Position numbers and translations under genes: made by a program. The notes beneath the pieces were generated by a model, which searched no databases, was not told where the DNA came from, and saw nothing but the letters and a program-made list of their open reading frames with translations. Shown here piece by piece: positions 7,334-15,608 of a stretch of 34,912 nt of DNA. The stretch is from Sphingomonadales bacterium (GTDB taxonomy: Bacteria; Pseudomonadota; Alphaproteobacteria; Sphingomonadales; Sphingomonadaceae), in assembly GCA_019750455.1 (NCBI GenBank), contig JAIEOM010000202.1, forward strand, positions 1 through 34,912, read 5' to 3'. How positions within the stretch are numbered: the stretch's first letter is position 1; the number at the start of each line of letters is the position of its first letter.

Positions 7334-7772
7334 CAGCCTTCACACCGATTATGCCCTGCGCGTGCTCATGACCCTTGCGGCAACCGATCAGCATCTGTCG
7401 GTCGACGAGATTGCCCAGCGCTTCCGGATTTCGCGCAACCACCTCGCCAAGGTCGTGCAGGGCCTGCAGGCCGCCGGGCTGGTCGAGACCTTTCGCGGCC
7501 GCGGCGGCGGGATGCGTCTGGCGCGGCCGGCGGAGACCATTACCGTGGGCGAAGTGGTGCGCCGGTTCGAGAACCTCGACGCCTTCGTGTCCTGCTTTGC
7601 CGCCGGATCTGGCTGCGTTATCAACGGCATGTGCGGATTGAAGCCGCTGCTGAGCGAGGCGATGGAGGATTTCCTCGCGCGGCTCGATCAGCGCCGCATC
7701 GGTGAACTTGTGCCCGATGTGAGGGCTTTCCGCGAGCGCCTGTTGCGCGAGCCGCAGCCGAGCCCCGCGTGA
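7326..7772 (+). CDS. nsrR: NsrR-type Rrf2 family transcriptional regulator
   Basis: A 148-residue winged-helix regulator: MQLSLHTDYALRVLMTLA is the classic Rrf2/NsrR N-terminus, ISRNHLAKVVQGLQAAGLV the recognition-helix region, and RGRGGGMRLARP the wing. Three cysteines (Cys90, Cys97, Cys103, in VSCFAAGSGCVINGMCGLK) match the iron-sulphur ligand set of NsrR, which loses DNA binding when NO attacks the cluster. NsrR generally represses NO-detoxification genes, fitting the divergent haemoglobin and the downstream cupin. The ATG at 7326 is fixed by the family N-terminus. RirA and IscR are alternatives in the same superfamily, but the cysteine spacing and neighbours favour NsrR. Confidence 0.88.
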   Translation: MQLSLHTDYALRVLMTLAATDQHLSVDEIAQRFRISRNHLAKVVQGLQAAGLVETFRGRGGGMRLARPAETITVGEVVRRFENLDAFVSCFAAGSGCVINGMCGLKPLLSEAMEDFLARLDQRRIGELVPDVRAFRERLLREPQPSPA

Positions 7773-7813
7773 CCCGCTAACGCCCCGCACATCTGCACCG
7801 AGGAGGACAGCCA

Positions 7814-8146
7814 ATGGCCCTGCATCATGCCAGTTCAGGCGAAGTGATCGATCTTGCTGCATCGGCTGACCAGCCCGGCACCAGGGCCATCGTCAAGACC
7901 GACCGGTTCGAAGCCATCCGCCTGGCGCTGGGGCACGGGGATACCATTCCCGCTCACCGGCTCGCATCGCAGATTACGCTGCACTGCCTCGAAGGCTCGG
8001 TGAGCGTGAAGGTCGCGGGCGGCATGCTGGCGCTCGGAACCGGCCAATGGGTGTTCTTCGATGAAAGCGCGGTGCACGGGATCGATGCCGTGACCGACAG
8101 CGTGCTGCTGATGACCGTCATGTTGCCAATAGACACGCCCACCTAG
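7814..8146 (+). CDS. Small cupin-domain protein
   Basis: 110 residues forming a single cupin barrel: GDTIPAHRLASQITLHCLEG with the first histidine motif, then GSVSVKVAGGMLALGTGQW and a second motif region around FFDESAVHGIDA. A metal or small-molecule binding role is likely but the ligand is unknown. GAGGAGG lies about 7 bases before the ATG. It follows nsrR by about 40 bases on the same strand, so it is probably co-transcribed and controlled by NsrR. Its stop shares CTAG (8143-8146) with the stop of the convergent HPP-CBS gene. Confidence 0.8.
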   Translation: MALHHASSGEVIDLAASADQPGTRAIVKTDRFEAIRLALGHGDTIPAHRLASQITLHCLEGSVSVKVAGGMLALGTGQWVFFDESAVHGIDAVTDSVLLMTVMLPIDTPT

Positions 8147-9438
8147 ACCGTCGGCGTGACTGCGCCCGCCAGTACTGTCTGATGCGCCAACACGGCCAGC
8201 AGATCAGAACGGGTAACGATCCCCACCAACCGGTCGTCATCCACCACCGGAGCGGCCTGAACCCCGCCATCGGCGAGCAGCTGAACCAGCACCCCCACAC
8301 CGTCATTCGGCTCTACGGTCTTCACCAGCGTCGTCATGATGTCGCTGGCGCAAAGCGCACGATTCGCCGGATCGACCAGGGCACGCAGGCTACCCACAAA
8401 CCCGCCTGCGGTCGGCAACGCCAGCGTGCGGGCGCGCTGGATCAGATCATTTTGCGAAATGATCCCCCCAAGCCGCCCCCCATCGCCCACGACCGGTAAG
8501 GTCTTGAAATGGTGTTTGCGAAACAGATCGGCCACCTTGCCCAGCTCGGCGTCCGGCCCTACCGAGACAATATCGCGGGACATGACCTCGCCGCAGGTCA
8601 GCCCGCCAAAGTGGCGGCGCGCCGCTTCGGCCTCGGCTGCGGCGAGGATGCGGCCAAAATCTTCGGCACCGATATTCGCCCCGAGGTTGAAGCGCTCGAG
8701 CACACGCTCCAACTCGTCGGGCGTCAGGCCGAGCCTTCGGTCGGGCGCGGCATCGCTGGTCTTGTGCCCGCCTTCTTCCCCCGGCTGCCGAAACGGATAG
8801 TGGCGACCGGTCAGGCGATTATAGCCAATCGCCAGCAGCACCAGCAACGCTGTATCGAGCAGCACCGGCGATAGGGCAAAACCGATGCCGATGTCGCCAC
8901 CCTCGAGCGCGACCAGCACCGTTGCCAGCGCCACCGCACCACCGGGCGGGTGCATCGCGCGCAGGCTCGCCATGGCGATGATCGCGCCGCCCACCGCCAA
9001 TCCCACACTGATTTCCGCAGGCAGGGCGAATTGCAGCACCGCTAAAGCCGCCAGGGCCGAAGCCGTGTTGCCGACGACTGCCGACCATGGCTGGGCCAGC
9101 GGGGAATTGGGGATGGCAAACAGCAGAAACGCGCTCGCGCCGAGCGGGGCGATTAACAAGAAGCTCGCAAGATCGCCGCGCCAGGCACTGAGCACCACGA
9201 GCAGCCCGGCACTAAGCGAGAGCGCCAGCCCCGCACCCAAAGCCGCCCGCAGCGCTTCGTGCGGACGCTGACGCGGCATCGCCGGTCCGACTGCCCGCAG
9301 CGCCTGGCGCAGGCGCACATGCACGCGGATCAGGCCCGAAAGCGACAGCGGAGCCGAAGTGTCGCCTTTTTGAAGCAAGGCGTTACTGCCCGTCGGCTTG
9401 TGTGTTTTCGGCGTCATCGGCGTTCTTTCTGGCATCAT
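8143..9438 (-). CDS. HPP family membrane protein with two CBS domains
   Basis: About 431 residues. After a polar N-terminal tail come four to five hydrophobic helices (about 65-220) containing the family motif HPPGGAVAL in ASLRAMHPPGGAVALATVL. The cytoplasmic C-terminal half carries two CBS domains, one around VMSRDIVSVGPDAELGKVAD and one around DIMTTLVKTVEPNDGVGVLV. HPP proteins of cyanobacteria and chloroplasts have been linked to nitrite transport, and CBS pairs usually sense adenine nucleotides. In a nitrate-respiration cluster a nitrite-handling role is plausible, not shown. The start is uncertain: ATG at 9438, 9435 or 9417 are all possible and none has a strong ribosome binding site. 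Confidence 0.87.
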   Translation of the reverse strand: MMPERTPMTPKTHKPTGSNALLQKGDTSAPLSLSGLIRVHVRLRQALRAVGPAMPRQRPHEALRAALGAGLALSLSAGLLVVLSAWRGDLASFLLIAPLGASAFLLFAIPNSPLAQPWSAVVGNTASALAALAVLQFALPAEISVGLAVGGAIIAMASLRAMHPPGGAVALATVLVALEGGDIGIGFALSPVLLDTALLVLLAIGYNRLTGRHYPFRQPGEEGGHKTSDAAPDRRLGLTPDELERVLERFNLGANIGAEDFGRILAAAEAEAARRHFGGLTCGEVMSRDIVSVGPDAELGKVADLFRKHHFKTLPVVGDGGRLGGIISQNDLIQRARTLALPTAGGFVGSLRALVDPANRALCASDIMTTLVKTVEPNDGVGVLVQLLADGGVQAAPVVDDDRLVGIVTRSDLLAVLAHQTVLAGAVTPTV

Positions 9439-9577
9439 GAGCGGCAATTCGCCTGCCGTTCAGGCATAACGCACCAGGCACGATCGCGCGCCGGACAAAG
9501 CCGATAGAAATTCTTTGCGGGTGAGCAGCGCGTAAGCAATCCCCCCGCTCACTCCAAAGTTCAGGGTGCGTTACCGA

Positions 9578-10237
9578 TCACAGGATCGGACTGACCCCGA
9601 ACAACAGCGGATGGATCAGAATCAAAACAAGGTAAAGCGCCCCGCCCGCTACCAGACGCAGCGGCTGTCCGAACATCACCGCCCCCGCGCCGGGCCGCAC
9701 GATCACACGGTGCAGCCGCTGCCACTCGGGCCCCATCTCGCGCTGACGGCGACGGTCGATCAACCGTCCTCCCAGCAGCGCGAAGGCGGCGAAGATGCCG
9801 AACATGAGGACATGGGCAAGTGTCCCGTTAGCGAAGGCATGCGCCCCCGCCCACAGCGCGAGCGCGGCCAGCAAGGGGTGGCGCATCCACCCGACGATGC
9901 CGGGCCGAGCTGGGTCGAAAGCGGCGTTGTTCGTCCCACCAAAGGAGAAGGGATTGGGTCGTCCGATCGCCAGACCAAGGATCAGGCAGACCACGGCCAT
10001 TACCGCCAGCACCAAATGGTTGTGCCAAGGCTCCCATGCCCAGAGCATGACCAAGGGCGCCCGGCCAGCCGCGGTAATCAACCAGGTCAGCACCGCCAGC
10101 GACAACAGCGAATAGGCGATGGTGAAGCCGCGCTGACCCAGCAGGCCTACTAGCCATGGCTTGACCGGGGGGCGTACAGGAACGGCATGCGAGAGAAGAA
10201 ACGTACCGAGCGCAGCGGCAAATTCGGTCCAGCCCAT
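9578..10237 (-). CDS. nnrU: NnrU family membrane protein
   Basis: 219 residues with about six hydrophobic helices and NnrU signatures: N-terminal FLLSHAVPVRPPVKPWLV, the middle stretch NPFSFGGTNN, and RHPLLAALALWAGAHAFANG. The family resembles isoprenylcysteine-methyltransferase-like membrane folds. NnrU is found beside denitrification genes and is needed for normal nitrite/NO reduction in Rhodobacter; the biochemical function is unknown. It begins 3 bases after the nnrS stop, so the two form one unit. A 6-bp stem CCGATC-ACAG-GATCGG (9574-9589) straddles its stop codon but has no T-tract. Confidence 0.9.
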   Translation of the reverse strand: MGWTEFAAALGTFLLSHAVPVRPPVKPWLVGLLGQRGFTIAYSLLSLAVLTWLITAAGRAPLVMLWAWEPWHNHLVLAVMAVVCLILGLAIGRPNPFSFGGTNNAAFDPARPGIVGWMRHPLLAALALWAGAHAFANGTLAHVLMFGIFAAFALLGGRLIDRRRQREMGPEWQRLHRVIVRPGAGAVMFGQPLRLVAGGALYLVLILIHPLLFGVSPIL

Positions 10238-10240
10238 CGC

Positions 10241-11452
10241 TCAACCCGCCGCCTGACGCGGGCGCAGCAACATCGGGCCGTAGAGCGCCACGAACCCGGC
10301 GAAAGCCGCGATCCAGCTCGCGCCTGACAGGCTGTGGAGCGGGCTTGCCGCGCCGGGCCATGCGCCTGCGCCAATCCGCGCCAGCACAGCGCAGATCACC
10401 GCCGCATAGATCGCCACCGTCCCGCGCCCCGCCATCAGCGCGCGCCCCGTGTGGCCCAAAGTCGCACGGGTCATCACCGCCAGCGTCATCAGCCCGAGCG
10501 CGCCTGCCATCCATAGATGCTGCACCGAGCCTGCACCGACCCACCCGCTGCCGAGGATCTCCGCCGCCGCTGCCAGCGCGCCGAGCGGCACAAATACATA
10601 GCCAAGATGCAGCACCAGGACGAGCGGCTCAGCAAAGGTGCGATCCCCCGCCCAGCGCGCCATCCGCGCCAGATGGACCAGCCCAGCCAGCCCCAGCGCG
10701 ATGCCGGTGAAGGCCGCGAAAGGCGCCGCCACCCATACCAGCAGGGCCGCCAGCAGCACGCCGAGCGCGGCGAGATCGAAGCTCTGCATCGGCGGAGTCG
10801 GCAGGCGGCCCTCGCCCTGCTTGGCAAGCCAGTTACGGGTGAAGGACGGCACAATCCGCCCGCCGATCACCGCGATCATCATCAACACGGCGGCCAAGCC
10901 AAGCCGCAGGCCCATTCCTTGCGCTGCAAAAGCGCCGCTCGCTGCCTCCCAATGGTACAGCGCATTGGCGCAGCCGAACACCACCAGCAGGCCGACGACC
11001 GGCAGGTTGCGCCAGTTCTTGCCGACCACGATCTCCCGGCCCAGCAGCGCGGCGAGTGCGACTGTCAGCGCAAGATCGGCAAGCGCCACAGCCAGCGGCG
11101 AGAGCTCTTGCGAAAGAGTCACCGACACCCGCCCGGCCAGCCATGCCGCCACCAGCCCCGCGAGCGGCCAACCGGTCACCGGCAAGCGCCCGGTCCAATT
11201 GGGAACGGCGGTCAGCAGGAACCCGGCGATGATCGCGCCGAGATAGCCGAACAGGAATTCATGCGCGTGCCAGCTCACCGGATCAAAGGCGGTTGGCAGC
11301 GTCAGCTTGCCCGCCAGCATCGCCACCCACAGCGCCATCGCCAGCGCCGCCCACAGCGCGCCCAGCAGGAAGAACGGCCGGAACCCGAAGCTTAGCAGCG
11401 CCGGGCCGCGCCAAGCGCGGTGGCGCTGCATTGTGGTGGCGGCGGCGGTCAT
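10241..11452 (-). CDS. nnrS: NnrS family haem/copper membrane protein
   Basis: 403 residues, about 12 hydrophobic helices. NnrS hallmarks are the N-terminal LLSFGFRPFFLLGALWA, WHAHEFLFGYLGAIIAGFLL with conserved histidines, LTAVPNWTGRLP, GGRIVPSFTRNWL, and MTRATLGHTGR near the end. NnrS proteins protect cells from NO stress, preventing iron-dinitrosyl build-up, and are often under NNR/FNR or NsrR control. The start at 11452 is set by GAGGAGA 7 bases upstream; an in-frame start at 11503 is less likely. It leads nnrU and is divergent from mobA across about 95 bp, which shows no clear FNR site. Confidence 0.92.
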   Translation of the reverse strand: MTAAATTMQRHRAWRGPALLSFGFRPFFLLGALWAALAMALWVAMLAGKLTLPTAFDPVSWHAHEFLFGYLGAIIAGFLLTAVPNWTGRLPVTGWPLAGLVAAWLAGRVSVTLSQELSPLAVALADLALTVALAALLGREIVVGKNWRNLPVVGLLVVFGCANALYHWEAASGAFAAQGMGLRLGLAAVLMMIAVIGGRIVPSFTRNWLAKQGEGRLPTPPMQSFDLAALGVLLAALLVWVAAPFAAFTGIALGLAGLVHLARMARWAGDRTFAEPLVLVLHLGYVFVPLGALAAAAEILGSGWVGAGSVQHLWMAGALGLMTLAVMTRATLGHTGRALMAGRGTVAIYAAVICAVLARIGAGAWPGAASPLHSLSGASWIAAFAGFVALYGPMLLRPRQAAG

Positions 11453-11547
11453 CGGCGGTCTCCTCGAGGACGAATGGCCTGCCTGCGGCAGACGGGTTTG
11501 CAAGCGCGTTGATGCGAACTAGGGCGGTAGTAACCGCAAACTCGGAT

Positions 11548-12174
11548 ATGCCCCTTCGCATGATCGCCCCGCCCGCCCCCGCCATCGTCATCGCTGCCGG
11601 GGGCGAAGGCCAACGGATCGGCGGGCGCAAGCCGCTGCGCCTGCTCGGCGGGCAGCCGCTGCTGGCTTATGCAATCGCGAACGCCGCAGCTCAATCGGAC
11701 TGCATGGCGGTGGCGGTGCGCGAAGCGGGCCAAATCGATGCGGGCGGGTTGCCGCTGCTGTGTGATGCCGTTACCGGACGCGGCCCGATCAGCGCGCTCG
11801 CCAGCGCCTTTGACTTTGCCGCCGCACAGAACCGACCCGAGGTGCTGCTGATCGGCTGCGACCAGCCCTTCCTGCCGCACGATCTTGCCACCAGGCTCGG
11901 CGCAGCGCTGGACGGGCACAAGGTCGCCATGCCGGTCAGCCGGGGTAAATTCCAACCACTCGCCGCGCTGTGGCGCGTGGATCAGATGGCGTTGGCCGAT
12001 TACATAGCGCAAGGCGGCACCTCGCTGTGGCGCTTTGCTGCCGCGCAAGGCGTGGTGCACGTTGCATGGGCTGATGATGGCGCGTGCGATCCCTTCGCCA
12101 ACATCAATGATCCTGCCGCGCTGTCCGAGGCTGAGGCGCATCTCAGCACCGCGGCTCGAACGCCAGCGCGCTGA
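11548..12174 (+). CDS. mobA: MobA, molybdenum cofactor guanylyltransferase
   Basis: About 208 residues of a nucleotidyltransferase fold. The N-terminal nucleotide-binding loop is IVIAAGGEGQRIGGRKPLRL, followed by LLCDAVTGRGPISALASAF and LIGCDQPFLPHDL (metal-binding Asp). MobA adds GMP to Mo-molybdopterin to make the bis-MGD cofactor required by NarG, so it completes the pathway built by the moa/moe genes opposite. The start could be 11548 or 11560; neither has a clear Shine-Dalgarno. It runs opposite to the rest of the cofactor genes and its 3' end overlaps the moeA 3' end by about 32 bases, an unusual tail-to-tail overlap. Confidence 0.9.
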   Translation: MPLRMIAPPAPAIVIAAGGEGQRIGGRKPLRLLGGQPLLAYAIANAAAQSDCMAVAVREAGQIDAGGLPLLCDAVTGRGPISALASAFDFAAAQNRPEVLLIGCDQPFLPHDLATRLGAALDGHKVAMPVSRGKFQPLAALWRVDQMALADYIAQGGTSLWRFAAAQGVVHVAWADDGACDPFANINDPAALSEAEAHLSTAARTPAR

Positions 12175-13339
12175 CCAGTGCACCGGCGACTTCGGCGGGG
12201 GCGTTGGGCGGGCGGCGGATCAGCCAGTCAGCCCTAGCCAGGGCCGCCTGCGCTCCGCTATCCTGATTGCTGATCGGGGAAAGGCCGACCTCCTCCCACA
12301 CTGCGCGCACAAAAGTTTCACGCGGGCCATTATCCGCTATCGGCTCGGCCAGCGGCAGGTGCCGCCAGCGCAGCACATCGCTAGTGGGCTGGCCTTGCAG
12401 CGCGGCGAGCAAGGGCAGCAGAAACAACCGCGCCGTCACCATCGCCGAGGTCGGATTGCCCGGCAGGCCTAAAACCCATCTCCCCTGCGCCAGCCCCAGC
12501 CATACCGGCTTACCGGGCTTGATCGCGACCTTGGAAAACACCAGGTCGAGCCCGTGGCTGGCAAACATCGTCTTGGCAAAATCGCGCTCGCCGACCGAGG
12601 CGCCGCCGGTGACGATCACCAGCTCGGCCTGCGCAAGCACCGCCCCGGCGAGCTGCTCCAGTTCGGGCAGACTATCCGCGCCGATGGCCTGCCGCACAAT
12701 CTGCGCCCCGGCCTGTTCGGCCATCGCCGCCACGCCGAAGGTGACGCTTTCGGGGATCGTATCGGCGCTCACATGCGCTTCGCCAGGAGCCGCAAGTTCA
12801 TCGCCGGTGGCAATGATCGCCGCCCGTGGCCGCCGCGCCACGGCTATGCGCGCTCGGTCCGCCGCCGCCGCTGCAATCATTGCCCGGGCAGTGAGCCGCG
12901 TTCCGGCCTCCAGCAGCACTGCTCCGGCGGCGAAATCGCTGGCCGCCGCGCGCACGTGCCAGCCGGGGCCGTAACCTTCGGCAAACCGCACATTCTTGCC
13001 CTTGCGGGTGGCATATTCCTGCATGATGCAGCGATCCGCGCCGGCGGGCAGGCGCGCGCCGGTGAAGATCCGCACCGCCTCGCCTGCGCCAAGCGTGCCG
13101 GGAAAGGCGGCACCCGCCCTCGCCTCGCCGATCACCCTCAGCGGTTCTCCGGGGCGGGTCGCAGCGTGCAGCACCGCATAGCCATCCATCGCGGCGACGG
13201 CGACACGCGGGCCATCGCTGCGGGCGGTGAGCGGTTCTGCCAACACCCGCCCGGCTGCTCCGGCCAGCGGCACTTCCTCGGCCCCCAAGGCCGCAACCGA
13301 GGCTTCAAGCAGCGCCAGAGCCTCGTCGAAACTGATCAC
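12143..13339 (-). CDS. moeA: MoeA, molybdopterin molybdenumtransferase
   Basis: 398 residues with the MoeA domain order: N-terminal MoeA_N (VAVAAMDGYAVL, VRIFTGARLPAGADRCIMQE), central MPT-binding domain (IIATGDELAAPGE, IVTGGASVGERDFAKT, KPGKPVWLGL, VLGLPGNPTSAMV) and a short C-terminal domain. It inserts molybdate into adenylated molybdopterin. The GTG start at 13339 overlaps the moaB stop as GTGA, with GAGGGA about 9 bases before it, so it is translationally coupled. It is the last gene of the nar-moa unit. Confidence 0.93.
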   Translation of the reverse strand: MISFDEALALLEASVAALGAEEVPLAGAAGRVLAEPLTARSDGPRVAVAAMDGYAVLHAATRPGEPLRVIGEARAGAAFPGTLGAGEAVRIFTGARLPAGADRCIMQEYATRKGKNVRFAEGYGPGWHVRAAASDFAAGAVLLEAGTRLTARAMIAAAAADRARIAVARRPRAAIIATGDELAAPGEAHVSADTIPESVTFGVAAMAEQAGAQIVRQAIGADSLPELEQLAGAVLAQAELVIVTGGASVGERDFAKTMFASHGLDLVFSKVAIKPGKPVWLGLAQGRWVLGLPGNPTSAMVTARLFLLPLLAALQGQPTSDVLRWRHLPLAEPIADNGPRETFVRAVWEEVGLSPISNQDSGAQAALARADWLIRRPPNAPAEVAGALVSALAFEPRC

Positions 13340-13878
13340 GCACACACATCCCTCAGACGTGGCAGCGCGCCCGCGATCGAACACGGCTTGTGGCGACTGC
13401 CGAATTCCAGCTCCAGCAGCCCGTCCCAGGCATCGCGGCATGCGCCGGTCGATCCCGGCACGCAGAAGATGAAGGCATCGCCCGCCTGCCCGGCAAAGGC
13501 CCGCGACTGCATCGAGGCAACCCCGACGCTGGTGAGGCTTTTCTGGTGAAAGGCGATGGAAAACCCGTCCATCTCGCGCCGCATCAGCGGTTTGACCGCT
13601 TCGGGCGTGTTGTCACGCGGGGAAAAGCCGGTGCCGCCGGTGGTGAGGATGATCTCGATCTCGGGCCGTGCCAGCCACGCCTGCAATTGCGCGCGGATCT
13701 CGGCGATCTCGTCACGCACGATGGCGCGGTCGTGCAGGTGGTGCCCGGCCTCTTGCAACCGCTCGCACAGCAGCGTGCCCGAGGTGTCGGTTTCAAGGCT
13801 GCGGGTGTCGGAAATGGTCAGCACCGCCATGCCCAGCGGATGGAACGTCAGGCTTTCGTCAATTCCCGGCATTTTCAT
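13336..13878 (-). CDS. moaB: MoaB/MogA-type molybdopterin adenylyltransferase
   Basis: 180 residues with the MoCF-biosynthesis fold: AVLTISDTRSLETDTSG, then EIILTTGGTGFSPRDNTPEA (the molybdopterin-binding loop), and FCVPGSTGACRDAWDGLLE near the C-terminus. Family members adenylate molybdopterin before MoeA inserts molybdenum. The first ATG (13878) is preceded by AAGGTGA, and a second ATG two codons later (13872) has the same site at better spacing. It overlaps the end of moaE by about 20 bases and is coupled to moeA. Confidence 0.92.
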   Translation of the reverse strand: MKMPGIDESLTFHPLGMAVLTISDTRSLETDTSGTLLCERLQEAGHHLHDRAIVRDEIAEIRAQLQAWLARPEIEIILTTGGTGFSPRDNTPEAVKPLMRREMDGFSIAFHQKSLTSVGVASMQSRAFAGQAGDAFIFCVPGSTGACRDAWDGLLELEFGSRHKPCSIAGALPRLRDVCA

Positions 13879-14344
13879 TCACCTTCTCGCGCCAACGCAG
13901 CGCGTCTTCCCGATCCAGCGCGGTCGGCTCGATCCAAGTCGAGGTGCCATCATGCTCCTCGCGCTTCCAGAACACCGCCTCGGTCTTGAGCCGGTCCATG
14001 AGGTAGTCCGCCGCCTCGAAGGCCGCCCTGCGGTGGCGTGAAGCAGTGGCGACGAAAACGATGGGTTCGCCCGGCGCGATCAGACCCGCGCGGTGGATGA
14101 CGATACTGGCGGTGATCGCGAACCGGCCATGCGCGTCGGCCGCGATCGCTTTCATCGATTGGAGGGTGACGCCGCGATAGCATTCCAGCACCAGCGAAGA
14201 GACCGCCGCACCATCCGCGCCCCGCCCCCGGGCCCGCCCGGTGAAGCTGACAACCGCGCCTTCATCCTCGAGCGCCGCGGAAAACGCGGCCAGCCGCAGC
14301 GACGGATCGAAGGGAGACTGCGCCAATTCGACCTGCATCGTCAT
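13859..14344 (-). CDS. moaE: MoaE, molybdopterin synthase catalytic subunit
   Basis: 161 residues. Typical landmarks are GAVVSFTGRARG at about 29-40, HRAGLIAPGEPIVFVATASR with the HR pair, and the catalytic lysines Lys120 in RLKTEAVFWKRE and Lys127, corresponding to E. coli Lys119/Lys126. MoaE with MoaD converts cPMP to molybdopterin by adding two sulphurs. The ATG at 14344 overlaps the moaD stop as ATGA. It is about 10 residues longer than E. coli MoaE. Confidence 0.95.
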   Translation of the reverse strand: MTMQVELAQSPFDPSLRLAAFSAALEDEGAVVSFTGRARGRGADGAAVSSLVLECYRGVTLQSMKAIAADAHGRFAITASIVIHRAGLIAPGEPIVFVATASRHRRAAFEAADYLMDRLKTEAVFWKREEHDGTSTWIEPTALDREDALRWREKVNENAGN

Positions 14345-14601
14345 CCTCCCGACACCGGCGGAAAGAGCGCGACCCGATCTCCGGGGCGCACCATCGCATC
14401 ATTGGCGACGATGGTTTCATTGATGCAGGCCCTGATGCGGATGCGACGAAGCGCTTCGCCAAGTGCCGGGTAGGCGCTGGCCAGATCGTCCAGCATCGCA
14501 GTCACCGGCAGTCCGGTGTCCGGAACGGCGAGCCCCAGCACCGGCCCGCAGGCGTCGGCGAGGCGCCCGCACAGTTCGATGTCGAGTTGCGCTTGTTTCA
14601 T
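14341..14601 (-). CDS. moaD: MoaD, molybdopterin synthase sulphur-carrier subunit
   Basis: 86 residues with a ubiquitin-like fold, ending in the required Gly-Gly (RVALFPPVSGG), the site of thiocarboxylate formation. The start is decided by the ribosome binding site: GGAGG lies directly against the ATG at 14607 but 6 bases before the second ATG at 14601, so I use 14601. The GGAGG also encodes the last two glycines of MoaA. It is coupled to moaE through ATGA. Confidence 0.9.
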   Translation of the reverse strand: MKQAQLDIELCGRLADACGPVLGLAVPDTGLPVTAMLDDLASAYPALGEALRRIRIRACINETIVANDAMVRPGDRVALFPPVSGG

Positions 14602-14603
14602 GA

Positions 14604-15608
14604 TCATCCTCCGATGGACGCGAGATGCGGAGTTGCGCCGCTGTTGCCCGAATGCAGCCGATGCGCGGGGGCCTTGGTGCCCACAACTGCGCGGATGCGG
14701 GTGATGAGAGGCGCGGGGTCATCAGCGGCGATGAGCGGGCGCAGATCGATCCCGCCATCGCCGAACAGGCACAGATGCAGCTTGCCATCCGACGACATGC
14801 GCAACCGGTTGCAGCTGGCGCAGAAATCCCGTGAATAGGGCGCGATGATGCCAATGCGTCCCTTGGCGTGGGGATGGCCGAGTTCCACCGCCGGCCCGGC
14901 GCCTGCCGCGCGCGACAGTCGCTTCCAGCCCGCAGCCTCCAGTCGATCGATCACGCTTTGCCCTGCCACATGGTGCCGGTCAAAGAAGGCGGTGTTGTCA
15001 TTGGTGCGCATCACTTCGATGAAGCGCAGCGACAGATCGCGGGTAGTGACGAATTGGACCATCGCCGCGAGTTCATCATCATTGACCCCGCGCATCAGCA
15101 CGGCGTTCAGCTTGATACTCTCAAACCCCGCATCCCGCGCTGCCTCGATCCCGCGCAGCACTTCGCCCAGGCGGTCATGTCCGGTGATCGCGGCAAAGCG
15201 CGCCGGATCGAGCGAATCGACGCTGATATTGATCGCATTCACCCCGCAATCGCGCCACGCCTGCGCCCGCTCGGCGAGGCGATAGCCATTGGTCGTCATC
15301 GCCACGCGGCGGATGCCGGGGATGCTGGCGACGGTGCGGGCGACATTCTCGAAATCGCGCCGCAACGTCGGCTCGCCCCCGGTCAGCCGCACCTTCCACA
15401 GGCCGAGCTGCGCGAAGCCGGTGACAGCGCGGCGGATTTCATCGACCGTCAGTTCGACGGGGCGCTGGCACGGCTTCTTGTAGCCATCGGGCAGGCAATA
15501 GGTGCAGCGGAAGTTGCACACCTCGGTCAGCGAAAGGCGCAGGTATTCGAACCGGCGACCGATCGCGTCAGACAGCGGCAGGACATCGGGGGAGCGAGGG
15601 ATGGTCAC
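14604..15608 (-). CDS. moaA: MoaA, GTP 3',8-cyclase
   Basis: 334 residues. The N-terminal radical-SAM cluster site is Cys31-x3-Cys35-x2-Cys38 (CNFRCTYC), with RLTGGEPTLRRDF for SAM binding. The C-terminal cluster that binds GTP is Cys263-x2-Cys266-x13-Cys280 (CASCNRLRMSSDGKLHLC), and the conserved C-terminal Gly-Gly is present. It performs the first step of molybdenum cofactor synthesis with MoaC, whose gene is not in the window. The GTG start overlaps the ppiC stop as GTGA. Confidence 0.96.
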   Translation of the reverse strand: MTIPRSPDVLPLSDAIGRRFEYLRLSLTEVCNFRCTYCLPDGYKKPCQRPVELTVDEIRRAVTGFAQLGLWKVRLTGGEPTLRRDFENVARTVASIPGIRRVAMTTNGYRLAERAQAWRDCGVNAINISVDSLDPARFAAITGHDRLGEVLRGIEAARDAGFESIKLNAVLMRGVNDDELAAMVQFVTTRDLSLRFIEVMRTNDNTAFFDRHHVAGQSVIDRLEAAGWKRLSRAAGAGPAVELGHPHAKGRIGIIAPYSRDFCASCNRLRMSSDGKLHLCLFGDGGIDLRPLIAADDPAPLITRIRAVVGTKAPAHRLHSGNSGATPHLASIGG

